From Terriglobia bacterium (GTDB taxonomy: Bacteria; Acidobacteriota; Terriglobia; UBA7540): DNA of 14,542 nt. The notes under the pieces were generated by a model. The model made no database searches, was not told where the DNA came from, and worked only from the letters and a program-made list of their open reading frames with translations. The translations under genes were made by a program, and so were the position numbers. Positions 13,569 through 14,542 of this stretch are shown piece after piece. How positions within the stretch are numbered: position 1 is the stretch's first letter; every line of letters starts with the position of its first letter. The stretch spans positions 1-14,542 of the forward strand of contig JALHUF010000151.1 in NCBI GenBank assembly GCA_022866195.1, read 5' to 3'.

Positions 13569-13573
13569 AAGGA
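13569..13573 (+). promoter_or_regulatory. Ribosome binding site choosing the glucan synthase start
   Basis: AAGGA with 6 nt to the ATG at 13580. In-frame ATGs at 13538 and 13565 have no comparable site, so 13580 is preferred. Confidence 0.6.
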
Positions 13574-13579
13574 CGGAGA

Positions 13580-14542
13580 ATGGAAGCAGGCATCCTCTTA
13601 GGCTACTTCGCAAAACGAGAGGAAGCTCGCGGAGCCCTCAGGGAGTTGCAGAGGAGGGGTTTCCGCCGCGCCGCATTGGTGAGCAAGACCGCGGATGGAG
13701 ATGTACGTACATGGGACCCCTTCCTTTGGCGCCGGGCTTTCGGTGCGACCCTGGCTTTCATCCTGTTCGCGGTCCTCGCCGGAGTTGCATCCATAGGCCT
13801 TCATTGGCCGGAGCCGATTCTGAGCGGAGGCCTTTCTGCCCTGATTCCGATCCTTGTGGGTGGATTCATCGGAAGCCTCTTCACTGGGGTGTGGATACGA
13901 CGATCGAAGTACGGTGTGGAACGAAGGCTGCTTGAGGATCACGCACGTTGGTTGGTGTCCGAGGAGACCGTCCTGATCCTCCAGGCGCCGATTGAAACAC
14001 TGCGGTTCCCAGTGGCGGTACTTCGAGAAAGCGGCGAGATCCCGCCCGCGGTCTTCGTCCTGCATCCGAAGCGCCAGAGTCTGATCGGAGATGTGTGGAG
14101 CCCCGGGGTGCCGCTCTCCCCGGCGCAGATCCAGGAGCATGCCCAGCGGCTGGCCACGGACCACCATGTGAACCCACATCCGCGGCGGAACACCGAACTG
14201 CTCGAGCGGCTCGAACTGGCCCGTCAACGGGTACATCAGGTTTGCTCGGATCTCTCCGAAGCGAGTCGCTTGGAACAGAGTGTGCCTCCAACCGCCGAGT
14301 GGCTCCTCGACAATGAGTACATCATCGAGAGCAACGCCCGCGACGTTCAGCTGAACCTTCCCCGGCGTTATTACCAGCAGCTGCCGGCACTCGCCAACGA
14401 GCCCTCCCGGGGTCTGCCGCGCATCTACGGCCTGGCGAGGGAACTCGTCTATCATACGGACTTGCGTCTAGACCGGGAGAACATCCTTGCGTTTATTGAG
14501 GCCTATCAATCCGAGAGCGCGTTGACGATTGGCGAACTCTGG
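13580..14542 (+). CDS. ndvB: Cyclic beta-1,2-glucan synthase (NdvB/ChvB type), N-terminal part, cut by right edge
   Basis: The frame from ATG 13580 stays open for 321 codons to the window end. Residues 1-45 (MEAGILLGYFAKREEARGAL, then LQRRGFRRAALVSK) look like a small ferredoxin-like/general-stress-type domain. Two hydrophobic segments at about 54-74 and 79-105 are probably a membrane hairpin. Residues 239-321 match the start of the GT84 cyclic glucan synthetase core: AEWLLDNEYIIE, LPRRYYQQLPAL, GLPRIYGLARELVYHTDLRL, FIEAYQSESALTIGELW. Full-length enzymes have about 2,800 residues and polymerise UDP-glucose into cyclic beta-1,2-glucans at the inner membrane, for export to the periplasm. Family members with this N-terminal arrangement may instead be GH94-type phosphorylase-like proteins, so the exact product is open. 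An IS remnant lies upstream. Confidence 0.85.
   Translation, partial: MEAGILLGYFAKREEARGALRELQRRGFRRAALVSKTADGDVRTWDPFLWRRAFGATLAFILFAVLAGVASIGLHWPEPILSGGLSALIPILVGGFIGSLFTGVWIRRSKYGVERRLLEDHARWLVSEETVLILQAPIETLRFPVAVLRESGEIPPAVFVLHPKRQSLIGDVWSPGVPLSPAQIQEHAQRLATDHHVNPHPRRNTELLERLELARQRVHQVCSDLSEASRLEQSVPPTAEWLLDNEYIIESNARDVQLNLPRRYYQQLPALANEPSRGLPRIYGLARELVYHTDLRLDRENILAFIEAYQSESALTIGELW

Noticed and set aside
13598..14455. 285-codon open frame on the minus strand
   Set aside because: Antisense to the glucan synthase N-terminus, which matches its family over the last 80 residues.

Overview
The window is a GC-rich bacterial chromosome segment with most genes on the minus strand. Gene content (coenzyme B12-dependent class II ribonucleotide reductase, CarD regulator, Tat-exported enolase-superfamily enzyme, VCBS-type protein, small zinc-ribbon proteins, heptanucleotide repeats, an NdvB-type cyclic glucan synthase) fits an environmental Acidobacteriota-like organism. 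That assignment is inference from gene content and was not tested by phylogeny.

Layout. Positions 1-5300 are a minus-strand run: a partial DUF4258 protein cut by the left edge, an exported polysaccharide-deacetylase-like protein with a TTG start, a DUF302 protein just downstream of an exported M48 metalloprotease, and a Tat-exported mandelate racemase/galactonate dehydratase-like enzyme. Positions 5300-6725 are gene debris: a dubious zinc-knuckle ORF, a YHS-domain gene cut to 36 codons, and a plus-strand VCBS/FG-GAP gene cut to 92 codons. Abutting the last is a frameshifted 23S-rRNA-IVP-type four-helix-bundle gene enclosed by inverted arrays of a 7-bp repeat. That unit (about 6219-6723) looks like an inserted, possibly mobile, element and is the most unusual structure here.

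Positions 6721-8765 hold two small minus-strand genes (one unknown, one zinc ribbon) and a nucleotidyltransferase-HEPN pair whose genes overlap by 4 bp; the nucleotidyltransferase has a long N-terminal extension I do not recognise. Positions 8773-11688 encode NrdJ. Upstream of it are a sigma70-like promoter and two NrdR-box-like sites whose centres lie 31 bp apart, suggesting control by the NrdR repressor. Next comes carD (12099-12608) with its own likely promoter.

Positions 12713-13136 are a decayed IS3-family element: only the C-terminal part of the transposase integrase core remains, with two direct copies of a terminal-like sequence. About 440 bp with no convincing gene follows. Finally the plus strand opens into the N-terminal 321 codons of a cyclic beta-1,2-glucan synthase (NdvB/ChvB type) that runs off the right edge.

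Functionally the window mixes housekeeping genes (nrdJ, carD), envelope and exported proteins (deacetylase, M48 protease, glucan synthase), and a central zone of 5.3-8.8 kb in which truncated genes, repeats and a toxin-antitoxin-like pair accumulate.
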